Below, one piece after another: positions 61,987 through 64,000 of a stretch of DNA of 64,000 nt. Under the pieces are notes generated by a model. The model worked only from the letters and a program-made list of their open reading frames with translations, ran no database searches and was not told where the DNA came from. Origin of the DNA: Clostridiales bacterium (GTDB lineage: Bacteria; Bacillota; Clostridia; Oscillospirales; Acutalibacteraceae); assembly GCA_019416455.1 (NCBI GenBank), contig DXXG01000007.1:434001-498000 (forward strand), given 5' to 3'. The position numbers and the translations under genes were made by a program. Positions within the stretch are counted from its first letter, which is position 1; every line of letters starts with the position of its first letter.

Positions 61987-62319
61987 ATGGATTCTATTTT
62001 GTATGTATATGACTCAACTAGTTTGACTAATTTAAGAAACAAACTTAACGATTACAAATTTTATAGTATCGCTTATTTTTTTAATATAGGCGACACTTTA
62101 GATAATCTCTATGAAATAGGTTTTGAACGATTCGAAAAAAGTGTTGTTGATCTGACTAACTTAGTTAAAGATAATAATTTCTATAAGATTTTTTCTGAAC
62201 GGTATATTTTAACGTTATGCAGTAGTATTGAAGAAATCCATTTTTGCATTAATTATGATTGGCTCGAGAAACTGACAGAACAATTTCCGTATTTATTTGA
62301 TAATGAGAATATCAATTGA
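61987..62319 (+). CDS. Small AT-rich cargo protein, unknown
   Basis: 110 residues from ATG 61987; the in-frame ATG at 61978 overlaps the previous stop but lies too close to the AGGA site. It is mostly helical, acidic and rich in Asn, Tyr and Phe, with no membrane segment or recognisable motif. It is coupled to the upstream membrane protein, so a partner or immunity role is plausible. Confidence 0.6.
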   Translation: MDSILYVYDSTSLTNLRNKLNDYKFYSIAYFFNIGDTLDNLYEIGFERFEKSVVDLTNLVKDNNFYKIFSERYILTLCSSIEEIHFCINYDWLEKLTEQFPYLFDNENIN

Positions 62320-62330
62320 ATACGCCGCCT

Positions 62331-62411
62331 GAAATGGTGCGTGTAGACCGCACAAATGGTGCATCAAGACCGCTGAAATGGTGCATGGTGACCGCAGCCA
62401 TGGTGCATTGA
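62331..62411 (+). repeat. IS21-type terminal direct repeats (22-base period)
   Basis: Four copies of an AAATGGTGC-x-GACCGC-like unit start near 62331, 62353, 62375 and 62397. Multiple tandem terminal repeats are typical transposase-binding sites at IS21-family ends. Confidence 0.7.
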
Positions 62412-62474
62412 CAGGATGGCCACTAAAATGGATTTAGCATTGTTAGATGCGAATTCAATTTAGGAGGCCTTACC

Positions 62475-63470
62475 ATGGTCAATCACAAGGAGATCCTTCG
62501 GCTCAAAAATCTGGGACTCACAAACCGGGAGATCGCAGATGCTGCTTGCTGCGACCGCAACACGGTCACACGCACATTAGCCCGTGCTCGGGAGCAGCAG
62601 CTTGGCTGGCAGCAAGCGCAGTCCATGTCGCAGCAGGAAGTTTCCCAGCGGCTATTTCCAACCGAGCAAAAGAACCCTGTCTACAAGATGCCGGACTACG
62701 AATGGGTACACCGTGAAATGCAGAAGAGTGGCGTCACCCTTAGCCTGCTTTGGGTGGAATACTGCGAGCAATGCCGTCAGAACGGAGAGCTGCCCTACAA
62801 ATCCACCCAGTTCAACAAGTACTACGCAGACTATGTCCAAAAAACCAAAGCCACCATGCACCTGGAACACAAGCCCGGCGAGACCATGCAGGTGGACTGG
62901 GCTGGCCAGACGGCAGCTCTGGTGGACACAGACACCGGGGAGTGGCTGGATGCATACCTGTTTGTAGCGGTGCTGCCATACAGCGGCTATGCATACACAG
63001 AGGCCTTTCTGGACATGAAGCAGGAGGCCTGGATCACCGGCCATGTCAACGCTTACCGGTATTTCGGCGGGGTCACCCGCATCCTCACACCGGACAACCT
63101 CAAGACCGGTGTGGTCAAGAATTCCCGGACAGAGACTGTGCTCAACAAGTCCTACCAGGAGATGGCAGAGCACTATGGCACCGCTATTCTTCCAGCCCGT
63201 CCCCGCAGCCCTAAAGACAAAGCCTTTGTGGAGGGCTCCGTCGGCGTGGTCTCTACCTGGATCCTGGCTGCTCTGCGCAACCGTCAGTTTCTGTCCCTCA
63301 CGGAACTGAATCAGGCAATCCGTGAGAAGCTGGAAGCCTTTAACCACAAGCCTTTCCAGAAACGGGAGGGCAGCCGGGCGTCCTGCTTTGAGGACGAGAA
63401 GCTGTTTCTGCTGCCTCTTCCTGCTACGCCGTTTGAGCTGGCGGTCTGGAAGGTGGCTACCGTCCAGTAA
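62475..63470 (+). CDS. istA: IS21-family transposase IstA, N-terminal part (frameshifted)
   Basis: 331 residues; ATG 62475 follows TAGGAGG. The N-terminal helix-turn-helix (LKNLGLTNREIADAACCDRNTVT) is followed by the DDE integrase core: VDWAGQTA, the TPDNLKTGV loop and a PRSPKDKAFVEGSV segment carrying the last Glu. A one-base deletion at 63468-63470 creates a premature TAA; the protein should continue in another frame. All DDE residues are present, but the C-terminal part is lost. Confidence 0.88.
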   Translation: MVNHKEILRLKNLGLTNREIADAACCDRNTVTRTLARAREQQLGWQQAQSMSQQEVSQRLFPTEQKNPVYKMPDYEWVHREMQKSGVTLSLLWVEYCEQCRQNGELPYKSTQFNKYYADYVQKTKATMHLEHKPGETMQVDWAGQTAALVDTDTGEWLDAYLFVAVLPYSGYAYTEAFLDMKQEAWITGHVNAYRYFGGVTRILTPDNLKTGVVKNSRTETVLNKSYQEMAEHYGTAILPARPRSPKDKAFVEGSVGVVSTWILAALRNRQFLSLTELNQAIREKLEAFNHKPFQKREGSRASCFEDEKLFLLPLPATPFELAVWKVATVQ

Positions 63471-64000
63471 ATTACCATATCAGTGTGGAGCGCATGAACT
63501 ACTCCGTGCCGTATGAGTATATCAAGCAGCAAGTGAATGTGCGCCTTACCCGGACCACAGTAGAAATCTTCTTCTCTGGTACCCGAATTGCCTCTCACCT
63601 GCGTCTCCATGGCCATCCCAATCAGTACAGCACGGTGGAGGACCACATGCCGCCGGACCACCAAACCTACCTGCAATGGAACGGCGAGTGTTTCATCCGC
63701 TGGGCGGAACAGATTGGCCAGCACACCGCTGCTGTGGTACGGGTTTTCCTCTCCGCCCACAAGGTGGAGCAGCAGGGCTACAAGTCCTGCATGGCCCTGC
63801 TGAAACTGGCGGATCGCTATTCCCCTCAGCGGCTGGAGAGCGCCTGCCGGAAAGCTCTCTCTTACACCACTTCCCCCAGCCTGAAAAGCGTCCAGTCCAT
63901 TCTGAAATCCGGGCAGGACAAGCTGCTGGATGAGGATGCTCCGGCCAAGCCGGAAGAGCCCACAGCCCATAAGTTTACCAGGGGCGCCGGCTATTACAAG
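63470..64000 (+). pseudogene. IstA C-terminal part in shifted frame, cut by window end
   Basis: The frame from 63470 runs open to the end of the window and reads NYHISVERMNYSVPYEYIKQ onward, then RLTRTTVEIFFSGTRIASH, the normal continuation of IstA after the core. Joining the two frames by one inserted base restores a standard transposase. No start codon with a ribosome site precedes it, so the part is not expressed separately. Confidence 0.8.

Larger units (their letters stand above)
36602..64000 (+). mobile_element. Integrative and conjugative element (right end outside window)
   Basis: From the tRNA-Gly fragment onward nearly all genes read rightward and form a type IV secretion module: VirB2-, VirB6-, PrgI- and VirB4-like proteins, a CHAP hydrolase, VirD4, plus sortase, surface protein, signal peptidase, sigma factor and regulators. 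Codon use shifts visibly from the GC-rich chromosome, and several starts are TTG or GTG. No integrase or relaxase is in the window, so the element must extend past 64,000. Confidence 0.85.
62331..64000 (+). mobile_element. IS21-family insertion sequence (right end outside window)
   Basis: Terminal repeats are followed by an IstA-type transposase gene. The istB helper gene should follow but lies beyond the window. The insertion splits the ICE cargo from whatever lies to the right. Confidence 0.8.

Overview
The window looks like a chromosomal contig from a GC-rich, endospore-forming member of the Clostridia, most likely Oscillospiraceae. The support is spoVAC and spoVAD, a bacterial sn-glycerol-1-phosphate dehydrogenase, clean Gram-positive ribosome binding sites, and a gut-type conjugative element with VaFE/SpaA surface protein and sortase. 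No 16S gene is present, so the family assignment is inference.

Bases 1-36,600 are ordinary chromosome. In order they hold a zinc-ribbon membrane protein, G1P dehydrogenase and an AI-2E-type permease on the plus strand. Then comes a minus-strand operon rimI-tsaD-lipoprotein-ilvB-ilvN from one strong promoter. A second minus-strand run follows: HD nucleotidase, dusB, polA, rlmA, low-molecular-weight phosphatase. Next are a YfhO-type membrane protein and a GT2 glycosyltransferase, a PfkB sugar kinase, a ricin-type lectin with a histone-H1-like tail, a P-type ATPase, a small conserved gene with pyrE, a phosphohexomutase, spoVAC-spoVAD, and a sugar-utilisation locus. That locus contains an esterase, a domain-permuted GH3 glucosidase, an ABC importer and a frameshifted AraC/dCache regulator. 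Promoters with 17- or 18-bp spacers and intrinsic terminators bound most of these units.

From 36,602 to the right edge is an integrated conjugative element (ICE). Its left boundary is the 3' 44 nt of a tRNA-Gly(CCC) gene, still followed by a tRNA-type terminator on the chromosomal side. The element genes all read rightward: DNA-binding and regulator genes, VirB2-like, VirB6-like, CHAP hydrolase, a toxin-antitoxin pair, PrgI-like, VirB4, a 1,744-residue LPXTG surface protein, sortase B, three unknown proteins, VirD4, an S1-domain protein, a zinc-finger protein, a sigma factor and a signal peptidase. At least six genes are preceded by an intrinsic-terminator hairpin placed just upstream of the ribosome binding site. 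A promoter at about 58.5 kb drives a compact multi-hairpin RNA ahead of the zinc-finger/sigma/signal-peptidase cluster. Together these suggest attenuation or antitermination control of the whole transfer operon, and this is the most interesting unexplained feature.

The element then carries a very AT-rich two-gene cargo of unknown function (60.6-62.3 kb) and an IS21-family element whose istA has a one-base frameshift and runs off the end of the window. Neither an integrase nor a relaxase is visible; both are expected beyond base 64,000. The intact tRNA-Gly gene and the other attachment site are also expected there.
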